In this document: positions 9,581-23,927 of the stretch, in pieces
Layout: every line of letters starts with the position of its first letter
Numbering within the stretch: position 1 is the first letter of the stretch
DNA from: Betaproteobacteria bacterium
Lineage (GTDB): Bacteria; Pseudomonadota; Gammaproteobacteria; Burkholderiales; SG8-39
Assembly: GCA_016177575.1 (NCBI GenBank)
Contig: JACOVA010000102.1
Coordinates: 1-37,264, forward strand
Length of the DNA stretch: 37,264 nucleotides
Reading direction: 5' to 3'
The notes under the pieces: generated by a model
Databases searched by the model: none
What the model was told of the DNA's origin: nothing
What the model saw: only the letters and a program-made list of their open reading frames with translations
Position numbers and translations under genes: made by a program

Positions 9581-10933
9581 CTACTTGCCGATGCAGAAGC
9601 GGGCGAAGATCTCCCCCAGCAGGTCGTCGGCGCTCACCCGGCCGCTGATCTCTCCGAGCGCCTCCTGCGCCAGGCGCAGCTCCTCGGCGAAGAATTCCCA
9701 GTGCGCGGGCTGGTCCACGGCGGCGGTCAGATGCGCCTGCGCGGCGCGCAGCGCGCGCAGATGCCGCTCGCGCGCGAGGAACACCGATTCGCCGCGCGCC
9801 TGCCAGCCGGCCGCCTCGAGAATCGCCGCGCGCAGCGCGTCGATCCCGGCACCGGTCTTCGCCGAGACGTGCACCTCCGCGCCGTGCCGCCCCGGCACGG
9901 CGCCGGCGACGAGGTCGATCTTGTTGACCACCGTGACGCGCGCCGCGCCGGCGGGCAGCTCGCCCTCGGGGGCCTCCATGCGGCCGGCCTCGAGCACCAC
10001 CAGCACGACATCGGCACGCTGCATTTCCTGCCGCGTGCGCTCGATGCCGAGGCGCTCGACCTCGTCGCGCGACTCGCGCAGCCCGGCGGTATCGACGACC
10101 ACGATCGGCACGCCCTCGATCTGGATCGGCTCGCGCAGCGCGTCGCGCGTCGTGCCCGGCACCGCGGTGACGATGGCGCGCTCCTCGCCCGCGAGCCGGT
10201 TGAGCAGGCTCGACTTGCCGACGTTCGGCCGCCCCGCGAGCACGACATGGATCCCGGTGCGAAGCAGGCTTCCCTGGCTGCTCTTCGCGAGCACCTCCTC
10301 GAGCGCGGCGCGCAGGCGCGAGAGGCGTGCGAACGCGTCGTCGCGGTGCAGCGCGTCGACCTCCTCGTCCGGGAAATCGAGCATGGCCTCGGTGAGCGCG
10401 CGCAGCCCGGTGAGCGCGTCGACCAGTGCGGCGACCGCGGCGGAGAAATCGCCGCTGAGCGAGCGCAGTGCCGAGCGCGCGGCCTCGCGGCTCGCCGCGT
10501 CGATCAGGTCGGCGACCGCCTCGGCCTGCGCCAGATCGAGCCGGCCGTTGAGGAAGGCGCGCCGCGTGTACTCGCCCGGCTCGGCGAGGCGCGCTCCGGC
10601 ATCGAGGACCGCGCCGAGCAGCGCGTGCATGACCACCGGTCCGCCGTGGCCCTGCAGCTCGAGCACCGCCTCGCCGGTATAGGAGCGCGGCGCCGGGAAA
10701 TAAAGCGCGATGCCCTCATCGACGCGCTCGCCGCGCGCGTCGCGAAAGAAGCAGTGCAGCGCCTTTCTCGCCTGCGGCAGCCGCCCGAGCAGCACGCGCG
10801 CGATCTCGGGCACTTTCGGCCCGGAGACGCGCACGATGCCGATGCCGCCCCGGCCGGCCGGGGTTGCGAGCGCCGCGATGGTGTCGGGGATTACGGGCAG
10901 GGGACTGCGGCCAGAGCGCTCAGCGCTTGGCAT
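9581..10933 (-). CDS. mnmE: tRNA modification GTPase MnmE (TrmE)
   Basis: 450 residues. An N-terminal tetrahydrofolate-binding domain ([16 protein letters not shown] near 24-39) and a helical region surround a Ras-like G domain: GRPNVGKS 234-241, GTTRD 260-264, DTAG 281-284, NKID 337-340. It ends in the diagnostic C-I-G-K with the essential cysteine. It works with MnmG in cmnm5U34 synthesis. The only start before the conserved N-terminus is ATG 10933, which overlaps the yidC end by 14 bases, so it is probably translated from the yidC transcript. Confidence 0.97.
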   Translation of the reverse strand: MPSAERSGRSPLPVIPDTIAALATPAGRGGIGIVRVSGPKVPEIARVLLGRLPQARKALHCFFRDARGERVDEGIALYFPAPRSYTGEAVLELQGHGGPVVMHALLGAVLDAGARLAEPGEYTRRAFLNGRLDLAQAEAVADLIDAASREAARSALRSLSGDFSAAVAALVDALTGLRALTEAMLDFPDEEVDALHRDDAFARLSRLRAALEEVLAKSSQGSLLRTGIHVVLAGRPNVGKSSLLNRLAGEERAIVTAVPGTTRDALREPIQIEGVPIVVVDTAGLRESRDEVERLGIERTRQEMQRADVVLVVLEAGRMEAPEGELPAGAARVTVVNKIDLVAGAVPGRHGAEVHVSAKTGAGIDALRAAILEAAGWQARGESVFLARERHLRALRAAQAHLTAAVDQPAHWEFFAEELRLAQEALGEISGRVSADDLLGEIFARFCIGK

Positions 10934-12593
10934 GGGCAGGCTTGTCGCGATCGAACATGCGCTGGATCTGCCATTGCTGAAGGATGGAGAGGATGTTGTT
11001 GACCAGCCAGTACAGCACCAGCCCGGCCGGGAAGAAGAAGAAGAACACGCTGAAGATGAAAGGCATGATCTGCATCACCTTCGCCTGCACCGGATCGGGC
11101 GGCGTCGGGTTCATGCGCGTCTGCAGGATCATGGTCCCGGCCATCAGGATCGGCAGCACGTAGTAGGGGTCGAGCGCCGACAGGTCCGTGATCCAGAGCA
11201 CGAACGGCGCGTGCCGCAGCTCGATCGCCGCGAGCAGCACCCAGTAAAGAGCGATGAACACCGGGATCTGCACCAGGATCGGGAAGCAGCCGCCGAGCGG
11301 GTTGATCTTCTCGGTCTTGTAGAGCTCCATCATCGCCTGATTCATCTTCTGCCGATCGTGCTCGTACATCTCGCGCAGCTTCTGCAGCCTGGGCGTGATC
11401 AGCTTCATCTTCGCCATCGACTTGTAGCTCGCCGCCGAGAGCGGGAAGAAGATCAGCTTGATCAGCACCGTGAGCAGGATGATGGCGACGCCCCAGTTGC
11501 CGCTCAGGGCGTGAAACTTCTCCAGCAGCCAGAACAGCGGCCAGGCGATGATCGTCAGCCAGCCGTAATCGACCACCAGGTCGAACCCCGGCGCGACCGC
11601 GACCAGGCGGCGCTGCTCCTGCGGGCCGGCGTACAGCGGCACTGCGACCGTGGCGCTCGCCCCGGGCGCGAGGCTGCCTGCGGCCAGGCGCACATAGCCC
11701 GCGTAGGTGCCGTCCGGCCGCCTGAGGACGGAGTAATCGCGCTCCGCCTTGGGCGGCGGAATCCAGGCGGCGACAAAATAGTGCTGCACATAGGCGAGCC
11801 AGCCGTCGCTCGCCTGCTTGACGTGGTCCGGCTTGCCCTTGTCGACATCGGAGAGCTGCACCTTCTGGAATTTCTTCTCCTCGGTGTAGACCGCGAAGCC
11901 GTTGAAGCTCTGCGCCCCGAACGACGCCGCCAGGGTATTGGCGTCCGCCGAGGGCTTGCCGTCGTGCGTCAGCTGGAAATAGGCGTAGGGGGTCACGGGG
12001 CCGGAGCCCGCGTTACGCATCTCGAGCGCGACCTCGATGAGGTAGCTGTCGCGCCTGAACCGGTACACCTTGTCCACCACGACCCCGTCGGCGCCCTGCC
12101 CGGTCAGTCGGACCTCGAGCGTGTCCTGCCCGTCAGCGAGCGTGCTGCTGCCCGGCCGCAGCGTCCATTGCGTCTGGTGATTCGGCCCGGAGGTCAGCCC
12201 GCTTTGCGCCTCGAAGCGATGCTCCGGGCCGAGCAGCACGAAGTGCTTCGCCGAGTCCTTGGCCTCCTTGTGCTTGAGCAACTCGACGCGCTTGAGCGTG
12301 GCCCCGAAGCTGTCGATCTCGGCAGCGAAAAGATCGGTGCGCGCCACGATGGTTTCGCCCCTGGCCGCCGCGGGCGCAGCAGCAGGCACCCCGGCCTCCG
12401 GCGCGCGCACTCCCGCCGGCGCCCCTGGTACCGCCGCCGGCGCGGCGCCGGGCTTGGCGGGGGCCGGAGTCGCCGGTACGGCCTGCGGCGCCGGCGCCGC
12501 AGGCTTGGGGCGGTGCTCCTTCTCCCAGGCGTCCCACAGCATCAGTAGCGAGAAGCCGAAGATGAAAAGCAGGATGAGCCGTTGGGTGTCCAT
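10920..12593 (-). CDS. yidC: membrane protein insertase YidC
   Basis: 557 residues, Gram-negative type. One N-terminal helix ([15 protein letters not shown], about 5-21), an Ala/Pro/Gly-rich linker (about 30-85), a large periplasmic beta-sandwich domain, then the conserved five-helix insertase core with KLIFFPLS and GCFPILVQIP. It inserts and folds inner-membrane proteins, including F0 subunit c, alone or with SecYEG. ATG 12593 was chosen; a second ATG at 12596 is adjacent. Both overlap the yidD stop. Confidence 0.97.
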   Translation of the reverse strand: MDTQRLILLFIFGFSLLMLWDAWEKEHRPKPAAPAPQAVPATPAPAKPGAAPAAVPGAPAGVRAPEAGVPAAAPAAARGETIVARTDLFAAEIDSFGATLKRVELLKHKEAKDSAKHFVLLGPEHRFEAQSGLTSGPNHQTQWTLRPGSSTLADGQDTLEVRLTGQGADGVVVDKVYRFRRDSYLIEVALEMRNAGSGPVTPYAYFQLTHDGKPSADANTLAASFGAQSFNGFAVYTEEKKFQKVQLSDVDKGKPDHVKQASDGWLAYVQHYFVAAWIPPPKAERDYSVLRRPDGTYAGYVRLAAGSLAPGASATVAVPLYAGPQEQRRLVAVAPGFDLVVDYGWLTIIAWPLFWLLEKFHALSGNWGVAIILLTVLIKLIFFPLSAASYKSMAKMKLITPRLQKLREMYEHDRQKMNQAMMELYKTEKINPLGGCFPILVQIPVFIALYWVLLAAIELRHAPFVLWITDLSALDPYYVLPILMAGTMILQTRMNPTPPDPVQAKVMQIMPFIFSVFFFFFPAGLVLYWLVNNILSILQQWQIQRMFDRDKPAHAKR

Positions 12594-12823
12594 CATTCGC
12601 GTTCCGGCACCGGATCGAAGCCGCCCGGATGCCACGGGCCGCAGCGACAAACGCGGCGCGCCGCGAGCCAGCCGCCGCGCAGCGCGCCGTGGCGCTGCAG
12701 CGCCTGCTCGGCATACTCGGAGCAGCTCGGGTGGAAGCGGCAAGCCGCCGGCAGCAAGGGGCTGACGAAGTACCGGTAAGCGCGAACCAGCGCCCGCAGG
12801 GCCTCGCTCGGCTGCAGGCTCAT
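12593..12823 (-). CDS. yidD: membrane protein insertion efficiency factor YidD
   Basis: 76 residues. Shows the family's [11 protein letters not shown] motif and the C-terminal GGFDPVP motif, plus an amphipathic N-terminal stretch ([13 protein letters not shown]). YidD is a small membrane-associated helper of YidC. Its ATG overlaps the rnpA stop by 4 bases and its stop overlaps the yidC start, the standard rnpA-yidD-yidC arrangement. Confidence 0.96.
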   Translation of the reverse strand: MSLQPSEALRALVRAYRYFVSPLLPAACRFHPSCSEYAEQALQRHGALRGGWLAARRVCRCGPWHPGGFDPVPERE

Positions 12824-13176
12824 CGCTCCAGCCCGGAGAACATTTCGCGCAGCCGCGCCAGCATCAGCGCGCCCGGCGTGGCGCCGTAGGGCGGCCGCAC
12901 CAGCACGTCGAGCGCCCCGAGGCGGGCCTGCTCGAGGCGAAAAGCCTCGCGGATACAGCGCTTGATCCTGTTGCGCATGGTGGCCCTTGCAGCGTGCTTG
13001 CGTGAGATGAGGATGCCGAGGCGCGGCGGCCCTTGCGCGCGAGACGAGAGGTAGAACGTATAGCCTGCCTTGCTCCGCCTCGCACCTTCGCGCAGCAGGC
13101 GCTCGAAATCGGCGCGGCGGCGAAGACGCCGTTCTGCGCCGAGGCCGAGACGTGCCCGCTTGCCTTTGCCGAGCAC
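12820..13176 (-). CDS. rnpA: ribonuclease P protein component
   Basis: 118 residues, basic. The RNR motif lies in [13 protein letters not shown], with [15 protein letters not shown] at the N-terminus and YTFYLSS in the first strand. It binds the RNase P RNA and the pre-tRNA 5' leader. The open frame extends upstream through rpmH in another frame; GTG 13176, 14 bases after the rpmH stop, is the only start giving a normal length. Only a weak ribosome site is visible, so coupling to rpmH is likely. Confidence 0.93.
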   Translation of the reverse strand: MLGKGKRARLGLGAERRLRRRADFERLLREGARRSKAGYTFYLSSRAQGPPRLGILISRKHAARATMRNRIKRCIREAFRLEQARLGALDVLVRPPYGATPGALMLARLREMFSGLER

Positions 13177-13190
13177 GTAGGGCCGCGAGC

Positions 13191-13325
13191 CTACACGGCG
13201 AGGCGCTTGCGGCCCTTTGCCCGCCGCGCGCGCAGCACCGCTCGCCCGGTGCGCGTACGGCTGCGTGCGAGGAAGCCGTGTCGCCGTGCGCGGCGCGTCT
13301 TGGAAGGCTGGTAGGTTCGCTTCAT
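13191..13325 (-). CDS. rpmH: 50S ribosomal protein L34
   Basis: 44 residues, too short for simple ORF screens. The sequence begins [18 protein letters not shown] and ends [10 protein letters not shown], matching the highly conserved, very basic L34. It lies 5' of rnpA and divergent from dnaA as in most bacteria. A good promoter lies about 30 bp upstream. Confidence 0.98.
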   Translation of the reverse strand: MKRTYQPSKTRRARRHGFLARSRTRTGRAVLRARRAKGRKRLAV

Positions 13326-13353
13326 CGGCCTGCTCGATCGGAAAAAGGGCGGT

Positions 13354-13383
13354 ATTAGAGCCCGCGCGCTGAAGCCTTGTCAA
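13354..13383 (-). promoter_or_regulatory. predicted promoter of rpmH-rnpA-yidD-yidC-mnmE
   Basis: On the minus strand a perfect TTGACA (13378-13383) and TCTAAT (13354-13359, 5 of 6) are 18 bases apart. This would start transcription near 13347, about 20 bases before rpmH. Confidence 0.65.
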
Positions 13384-13408
13384 ATCTAGCTTTTTTTCTT
13401 GCTTGCGC

Positions 13409-13417
13409 TGTGGATAA
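13409..13417 (-). promoter_or_regulatory. DnaA box, perfect match
   Basis: TTATCCACA on the minus strand (TGTGGATAA on plus), identical to the consensus DnaA box. It is the only exact copy I found in the window. It overlaps the predicted -35 element of dnaA, suggesting autorepression, and may also belong to the origin. Confidence 0.8.
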
Positions 13418-13439
13418 CGCAATACGGAACGGGTAAAAT
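13411..13439 (+). promoter_or_regulatory. possible dnaA promoter
   Basis: TGGATA (13411-13416, 4 of 6) and TAAAAT (13434-13439, 5 of 6) lie 17 bases apart, upstream of dnaA. The -35 is embedded in the DnaA box. The predicted start is near 13446. Confidence 0.4.
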
Positions 13440-13466
13440 TCATGCTCGCCACGGCCGACGACATAG

Positions 13467-14801
13467 ATGCAGAATCTCTGGCACGCTTGCCTGCGCCGGT
13501 TGGAGCAAGAGCTGCCCGCGCAGCAGTTCAACACCTGGATCCGACCCCTGCTGCCGGAGTCCGCCGCGGCGGGATCCGCTACCCTCGTGCTGAGCGCGCC
13601 CAACCGGTTCGTCATGGAGATGGTGCGCGAGCGTTTTGCCGGGCGCATCGGCCGGCTCGCCGCCGAGGCCGGCGGGCGCGAGATCGACGTCAAGCTGGTG
13701 CTGGCGCGCGCTGTCGAGCCGGCGCGCCGTAGCGCTGCTCCGGCGGCCGAGCGCCCGGGCGCGGCGCAGGTGGCGCCGGACCGGGCGCGGCTCAACCGCA
13801 ATTTCAACTTCGAGAATTTCGTCACCGGCAAGGCGAACCAGCTGGCGCGCGCGGCGGCGCTGCAGGTGGCCGAAAATCCCGGCATTTCCTACAACCCGCT
13901 GTTCATCTACGGCGGCGTCGGGCTGGGCAAGACCCACCTCGTGCAGGCGATCGGCAACCACCTCAGCACCGAGCACCCGCAGGCGAGGATCCGCTACATA
14001 CACGCCGAGCAGTATGTGACCGACGTGGTGCGGGCCTACCAGCAAAAATCCTTCGAGGAGTTCAAGCGTTACTACCACTCGCTCGACCTGCTGCTGATCG
14101 ACGACATCCAGTTCTTCTCCAACAAGGACCGCACGCAGGAGGAGTTTTTCTACGCCTTCAATGCCCTGGTCGAGGCCCACAAGCAGATCGTCATCACCTG
14201 CGACACCTATCCCAAGGAGATCGCAGGAATGCAGGAGCGCCTCATCTCGCGCTTTGGCTGGGGGCTGACCGTGGCGATCGAGCCGCCCGAGCTCGAGATG
14301 CGGGTCGCGATCGTGCTGAAGAAGGCGGAAGCCGAGTCGCTCGAGCTGCCCGAGGACATCGCCTTCTTTATCGCCAAGCACATACGCTCCAACGTGCGCG
14401 AGCTCGAGGGCGCGCTGAAGAAGGTGCTCGCCTTCGCGCGCTTCAGCGGCAGGGAGCTGTCGCTCGAGCTGGCGCGCGAAGCGCTGCGCGACATCCTGCA
14501 TGTGGCCACGCGCCAGATCAACGTGGAGGGTATCCAGAAGACGGTGGCGGAGTACTTCAAGATCAAGATCTCCGACATGCATTCCAAGCGCCGCAACCGC
14601 AACGTCGCCCGGCCGCGCCAGGTGGCGATGGCGCTCGCCAAGGATCTGACGCAGATGAGCCTGCCGGAGATCGGCGAGGCCTTCGGCAACCGCGACCACA
14701 CCACCGTGCTGCACGCCTGCCGCACCATCGCCTCGCTGCGCAAGAAGGATCTCGGCCTGAACCGCGACTACCACCTGCTCGAGCAGGTGCTGAAGGGATG
14801 A
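13467..14801 (+). CDS. dnaA: chromosomal replication initiator DnaA
   Basis: 444 residues (E. coli 467; the difference is a short domain II linker). Domain I is residues 1-80 ([22 protein letters not shown]). The AAA+ domain has Walker A GGVGLGKT at 149-156 and Walker B LLIDDIQ at 209-215. The C-terminal domain carries the DnaA signature [15 protein letters not shown], which reads the DnaA box. It opens oriC and loads DnaB. No clear Shine-Dalgarno is visible before the ATG. First gene of dnaA-dnaN-gyrB. Confidence 0.98.
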   Translation: MQNLWHACLRRLEQELPAQQFNTWIRPLLPESAAAGSATLVLSAPNRFVMEMVRERFAGRIGRLAAEAGGREIDVKLVLARAVEPARRSAAPAAERPGAAQVAPDRARLNRNFNFENFVTGKANQLARAAALQVAENPGISYNPLFIYGGVGLGKTHLVQAIGNHLSTEHPQARIRYIHAEQYVTDVVRAYQQKSFEEFKRYYHSLDLLLIDDIQFFSNKDRTQEEFFYAFNALVEAHKQIVITCDTYPKEIAGMQERLISRFGWGLTVAIEPPELEMRVAIVLKKAEAESLELPEDIAFFIAKHIRSNVRELEGALKKVLAFARFSGRELSLELAREALRDILHVATRQINVEGIQKTVAEYFKIKISDMHSKRRNRNVARPRQVAMALAKDLTQMSLPEIGEAFGNRDHTTVLHACRTIASLRKKDLGLNRDYHLLEQVLKG

Positions 14802-15027
14802 AAACCGGCACCGGCAAGGGAAAGCTGTGCGCGGACGCGGTACAGAATGTGCATAACCCTGCGCCCGGACGCGCGCGCCGCAATCACCCACAACGACCCA
14901 CAGCGCGCTCCACAGCTTGCGCACGCCCAGAATGCGCGCCAAGGCCCTCGGCGCGCGGCGCTTTTCGACTTATACAGTCCGGCCGGGCGCTCTATTAGTT
15001 GTTACTAGTTATATACAAGGAACAACA
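14802..15027. other. dnaA-dnaN intergenic region, candidate oriC
   Basis: 226 bp. Four DnaA-box-like sequences lie within 67 bp: TGTGCATAA (14848-14856, 8 of 9), TCACCCACA (14884-14892, 7 of 9) and two 6 of 9 matches ending CCACA (14894-14902, 14906-14914). An AT-richer stretch (14960-15027) follows and could unwind. GTTGTT (14998-15003) and AACAAC (15021-15026) form an inverted repeat enclosing the dnaN ribosome site. The boxes are weak, so the origin could instead lie in the 141-bp rpmH-dnaA gap with its perfect box. Confidence 0.4.
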
Positions 15028-16134
15028 ATGCTTCTGGTAAAAGCCAAGCGGGACGAACTGCTCGGCCCGCTTTCTGCGGTCAGCGGCATCATCGAGCGTC
15101 GCCATACGCTGCCGATCCTGTCCAACGTGCTGATCGAACGCGGCGCCGGGGCGCTCGCGTTTCTCGCCACCGACATCGAGATCCAGATTACCGCGCGCGG
15201 CGCGATCGAGCCCGCAGCTGAGGCGCGCGCGGTCACCGTGGGGGCACGCAAGCTGGTGGACATCCTGCGCGCGCTGCCCGAGGGTGCCGAAGTGACCCTG
15301 CAGCAGCAGGACAAGCGCATGCTGGTGAAGGCGGGCAAGAGCCGCTTTGTCCTGCAGACGCTGCCGGCGGAGGATTTCCCGCGCCTGGCAAAGCCGGCCG
15401 GGGAAGTGGCGCGGTTCTCGCTTCAGCAGAAGGCGCTGCGCAGGCTGCTCGGCCTGGTGCAGTACGCCATGGCGCAGCAGGACATCCGCTACTACTTGAA
15501 CGGCCTGCTGATGGTGATCGAAGACAAGGTGCTCAAGCTGGTGGCGACCGACGGCCACCGCCTGGCGTTCGCGTCGCTGCCGCTGGAAGCGCAGCTGGCG
15601 CGGCAGGAGGTGATCGTCCCGCGCAAGACCGTGCTCGAGCTCGGCAAGCTGCTCGCCGACAGCGAAGCCGAGGTCAGGATCGAGCTCTCGGCGACCCAAG
15701 CCTGCTTCGCCTTCGGCACGGTCGAGCTGGTCTCCAAGCTGGTCGACGGCAAGTTCCCGGACTACACGCGCGTGATCCCGGTCGGGCACAAGAATCGGCT
15801 TTCGATCGGCCGCGAGGTATTGCGCCAGGCGCTGTCGCGCGCCGCGATCCTGTCCAACGAGAAGTTCCGCGGCGTGCGCTGGGTGCTCACCGATGGCAAC
15901 CTCAAGATCGTCTCCTCCAATACCGAGCAGGAGGAAGCTGAGGAAACGCTCGAGGTCGCCTACAAGGGCGATGCGCTCGACATCGGCTTCAACGTCAACT
16001 ACCTGCTCGACGTGCTCAACAATGTCGCCGCCAGCGAGGTCGAATGCAGGTTCGGCGACGCCGCCTCGAGCGCGCTCATGAGCTTTCCCGCCGAGGCGGA
16101 ATTCAAGTACGTCGTCATGCCGATGAGGATCTAG
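15028..16134 (+). CDS. dnaN: DNA polymerase III beta sliding clamp
   Basis: 368 residues (E. coli 366) with three repeated clamp domains. Starts MLLVKAKRDELLGPLSAV and ends KYVVMPMRI, the conserved C-terminus near the hydrophobic peptide-binding cleft. It dimerises into the ring that tethers polymerases and other repair enzymes to DNA. AAGG lies 8 bases before the ATG. The frame runs further upstream but reads into the intergenic region. gyrB follows after 3 bases. Confidence 0.98.
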   Translation: MLLVKAKRDELLGPLSAVSGIIERRHTLPILSNVLIERGAGALAFLATDIEIQITARGAIEPAAEARAVTVGARKLVDILRALPEGAEVTLQQQDKRMLVKAGKSRFVLQTLPAEDFPRLAKPAGEVARFSLQQKALRRLLGLVQYAMAQQDIRYYLNGLLMVIEDKVLKLVATDGHRLAFASLPLEAQLARQEVIVPRKTVLELGKLLADSEAEVRIELSATQACFAFGTVELVSKLVDGKFPDYTRVIPVGHKNRLSIGREVLRQALSRAAILSNEKFRGVRWVLTDGNLKIVSSNTEQEEAEETLEVAYKGDALDIGFNVNYLLDVLNNVAASEVECRFGDAASSALMSFPAEAEFKYVVMPMRI

Positions 16135-21031
<4,897 letters not shown>

Positions 21032-21122
21032 GGGCGGCGCGAAAGGCCGCAGAGGATACCTGCAAAGGGAGCGCCGTTACAACCCTGTGGCAAATTCCGC
21101 GACGCGCGCGCGTGCGCGCGCG

Positions 21123-21581
21123 CTACGACGGCAAGCGCGCCGTGACGGGCGAGAGCAGATCCTCGGCGATCAGGCGGCTGCTCGGGGTCTGCTGGTTCCA
21201 CAGCACCATGAGCACGATCAGCTTCAGTTGCTCGACCGTGAGTTCGCTGCCGGTGGCGGCGAGGGCGCGCTCGATCACGTGCTCGCGCGTCTGCGGGCTG
21301 AGAATTCCGGACTGCTCGAAGTGGATCAGCAGGCCGCGGCATTCGGCGTCGAGCTTGGCGAGCTCCTTGGGCGCATAGGCGCGGCAGGCGGCGCCCGACG
21401 CGGGCAACGGGGCAATCGACCGGTGCGGGCCGCGCACCACGCCGGCAAGCCAGGTGAGCGCCTCGCTGATGACGGAATCTTCGAAGCCGGCCGCAGAGAG
21501 CTTCTTCGCGACCCGCTCCTTTTCGTTGCACAGCTCGTTGTGCTGGCAGTTCTCGAACAGGAAGACGAGGATGTCGTACAT
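21123..21581 (-). CDS. smg: Smg family protein (DUF494)
   Basis: 152 residues beginning MYDILVFLFENCQ, the typical start of the Smg family found beside dprA in beta- and gammaproteobacteria. The C-terminal half (LTVEQLKLIVLMVLWNQ) is also family-typical. No catalytic motif is evident and the molecular function is not known. Downstream of dprA by 13 bases and upstream of the topoisomerase gene by 91 bp. Confidence 0.93.
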   Translation of the reverse strand: MYDILVFLFENCQHNELCNEKERVAKKLSAAGFEDSVISEALTWLAGVVRGPHRSIAPLPASGAACRAYAPKELAKLDAECRGLLIHFEQSGILSPQTREHVIERALAATGSELTVEQLKLIVLMVLWNQQTPSSRLIAEDLLSPVTARLPS

Positions 21582-21594
21582 CGTTGTTCTCTCC

Positions 21595-22698
21595 TCAGTT
21601 CAAGCGTTGATAGCGGCCGCCGGGCAGCGCGGCGATGCGCCCGGCGAGCTCGAGCCTCAGCAGCTCCGCCGCGACCCGCTCGGCAGGCAGCCCGGCGCGC
21701 GCGCAAAGCGAGTCCACATCCACCGGATCGAAGCCCATGCACTCGAGCAGCGGCTCTTGCGCCGGCCCTTCACCCGCGCGCGTCGCTGCGGCCGGGGCGC
21801 GCGTGGAGGCAAACCCGGTGCGGCGGAACGCGCCCAGCTCCGAGAGCACGTCCTCGGCCGACTCGGCGAGCTTGGCGCCCGACTTGATGAGCGCGTGGCA
21901 ACCTTTGGACAGCGGCGAGTGGATCGACCCCGGCACCGCGAACACCTCGCGTCCCTGCTCGGCCGCGGCGCGCGCGGTGATGAGAGAACCCGATGCCAGC
22001 GCGGCCTCGATCACCAGGCATCCCTGCGCGAGGCCGCTGATCAGCCGGTTGCGGCGCGGAAAATTGTGCCCGAAGGCCCTGGTGCCGAGCGCAAACTCCG
22101 ACACCAGCAGGCCCCGCTCGGCGATCTCGGCCGCCAGCGCCGCGTTCGCCGGCGGGTAGGCGACGTCAACCCCGGTTCCGAGCACCGCGACGGTCGAGCC
22201 CCCTGCCGCCAGGCCGCCGCGGTGCGCCGCGGCGTCGATGCCCTGCGCCAGCCCCGAGACGATCGTGAGCCCGGCGGCGCTGAAGCTGCGCGCGAACTGC
22301 TCCGCGTTGCTCGCGCCCTGTGCGGTCGCGTTGCGGCTGCCGACCACGGCGAGCGCCGGCCGGCTCAGCAGCTCGGTGCGGCCGCGGCAGTAGAGCAGCG
22401 CCGGAGGATCGGCGATCTCGAGCAGCAGCCTCGGATAGGCGGCGTCGGCGAGCGTGACGATCGTGCAGCCGGGCTGCTCGAGCCAGGCGAGCGCGTGCTC
22501 GACCGCGCGCGCCACGGCGCCGGAGTCGAGCGCCGTCAGCGCCTCGGGGCTCGCGAGGCGCGCAAGATCGGCGCGCTTCGCGCCGAGAACGTTTTCCGGC
22601 AGGCCGAAGCGCCCGAGCAGCTCGCGGATTGTTGCGGCGCCGAGGCCCGGCGTGAGCGTCAGTTGCAGCCAGCTCGCCAGCCCCGGGTCCTGCGTCAT
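21595..22698 (-). CDS. dprA: DNA-processing protein DprA (Smf)
   Basis: 367 residues. An N-terminal SAM/HhH-like region (LTLTPGLGAATIRELL) precedes the Rossmann-fold core with VVGSRNAT, SGLAQGIDAAAHRG and FPRRNRLISGL, then a C-terminal winged-helix-like domain. DprA protects incoming single-stranded DNA in transformation and loads RecA; it is also kept in species not known to be competent. The ATG has no Shine-Dalgarno on its own strand (the preceding bases are C-rich), so it may depend on translation of the upstream LysM gene, 18 bases away. Confidence 0.95.
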   Translation of the reverse strand: MTQDPGLASWLQLTLTPGLGAATIRELLGRFGLPENVLGAKRADLARLASPEALTALDSGAVARAVEHALAWLEQPGCTIVTLADAAYPRLLLEIADPPALLYCRGRTELLSRPALAVVGSRNATAQGASNAEQFARSFSAAGLTIVSGLAQGIDAAAHRGGLAAGGSTVAVLGTGVDVAYPPANAALAAEIAERGLLVSEFALGTRAFGHNFPRRNRLISGLAQGCLVIEAALASGSLITARAAAEQGREVFAVPGSIHSPLSKGCHALIKSGAKLAESAEDVLSELGAFRRTGFASTRAPAAATRAGEGPAQEPLLECMGFDPVDVDSLCARAGLPAERVAAELLRLELAGRIAALPGGRYQRLN

Positions 22699-22716
22699 GC
22701 AGGAGGGGGATTGTGG

Positions 22717-23784
22717 TTAGGGGTTCTGCACCACATCGAGAGGATTGACCGGCCTCGAGATGTTCATCACCAGCGCGTAGGATACCCGGTCGAAGACGCG
22801 GAACACAAACGCGAGTCCGTAGCGTTCGTTGGGCAGCGTGAGGGCGCCGGCCGAGGTGTCCCTCGGACGCGAGGCGTCGGCGACGGTGGCGCCGGGCCGG
22901 TACAGGGCCAGCACGTGACCGACCTCGAGTCCCTGCGATTTGCCGCGGTTGATCGAGATCACCGTCTGCGCGCCCGCTTCGCCGACGCGCGCGATCTTGC
23001 CGTACATCGAGATCACGCGTCCCTGAACTGCGCTCGACGGCGCGCGCGGGGCATAGGTCGGCACCTCGGCTTTGCCGGCCGGCACCAGCTTGTCGCCGAC
23101 ACCGATCTCCTGCGTGACGGAGGTGAGCTGGATGACCGCCGGCTCGCCCGCGCGCACGACGCGCGCCGTGCCCAGGTAGATCGCCTCGTAGCCGAGCGTG
23201 GTGTTGTTGTCCGGATCGACCAGCGGCGCGCCGCGCCGGTAGACGAACCAGGTGGCTTCCTTCGAATCGCCGATTCCCCTCACGAAGGCGCGATTGCCGT
23301 TTTCCAGAATCACGCGCGATTCCTCGGCGGCGACGATGCTCGGCGCCTGGTCCAGGCCGTCGGGTTCCACGACCAGGGGACGCGTCAGGAACGGCTCGAT
23401 GATCGCCGGCGGGATGCTCGGGATCGCGGCCTTCGCGGTCGACTCCGCGCGCACGCGCGGGCTCAGCTTCACCGTGCCGCCGCCGGCAAGCGCGAGCTGG
23501 CTGCGCGCGCGATCGAGCACGATCACGTTGCCCGGATAGATGCGGTGCGGATTCTTGATCTGGTCCTTGTTCATGTTCCAGAGCTCGGGCCAGCGCCACG
23601 GCGAGTCGGTGTAGCGCTGGGCGATTCCCCAGAGCGTGTCCCCCGGCACCACCACGTAGCGGTCCGGTGCGTCCGGTTTCATCGCCAGGGGCGTCTTCGG
23701 GGCTTGCGCAAAGGCCGGCGCCCCAACCGCCCAGGCCAGGACAAAAGCGAGCGTTGTGATAGACTTACGCCATTGGTCGTGCAT
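22717..23784 (-). CDS. exported LysM-domain protein
   Basis: 355 residues. Signal peptide MHDQWRKSITTLAFVLAWAV ending near APAFAQA, then one LysM domain (RYVVVPGDTLWGIAQRY to about residue 95) that should bind peptidoglycan, and a long C-terminal region without recognised motifs. It is the LysM protein commonly placed upstream of dprA in betaproteobacteria; the role is probably in the cell envelope. ATG 23784 was chosen over 23892 because the signal peptide begins there. Divergent from def across 143 bp of AT-richer DNA. Confidence 0.9.
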   Translation of the reverse strand: MHDQWRKSITTLAFVLAWAVGAPAFAQAPKTPLAMKPDAPDRYVVVPGDTLWGIAQRYTDSPWRWPELWNMNKDQIKNPHRIYPGNVIVLDRARSQLALAGGGTVKLSPRVRAESTAKAAIPSIPPAIIEPFLTRPLVVEPDGLDQAPSIVAAEESRVILENGNRAFVRGIGDSKEATWFVYRRGAPLVDPDNNTTLGYEAIYLGTARVVRAGEPAVIQLTSVTQEIGVGDKLVPAGKAEVPTYAPRAPSSAVQGRVISMYGKIARVGEAGAQTVISINRGKSQGLEVGHVLALYRPGATVADASRPRDTSAGALTLPNERYGLAFVFRVFDRVSYALVMNISRPVNPLDVVQNP

Positions 23785-23927
23785 AGGGCCCCCGATCGGT
23801 GGCTGACGTCCCAGGCTGGTTGTGCTTGCCGCTTGCGTACCCAAATGTAGCATAAAGCTCCGGCTGCTTAACCACAGTCTGAGATAATGCATGTAATCGA
23901 TTCAATTTGCAAACAATTTACTGATTT

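Noticed and set aside
22699-22716. AGGAGG-like sequence on the plus strand before a GTG as a small gene
   Set aside because: The frame closes after 11 codons and has no recognisable product.
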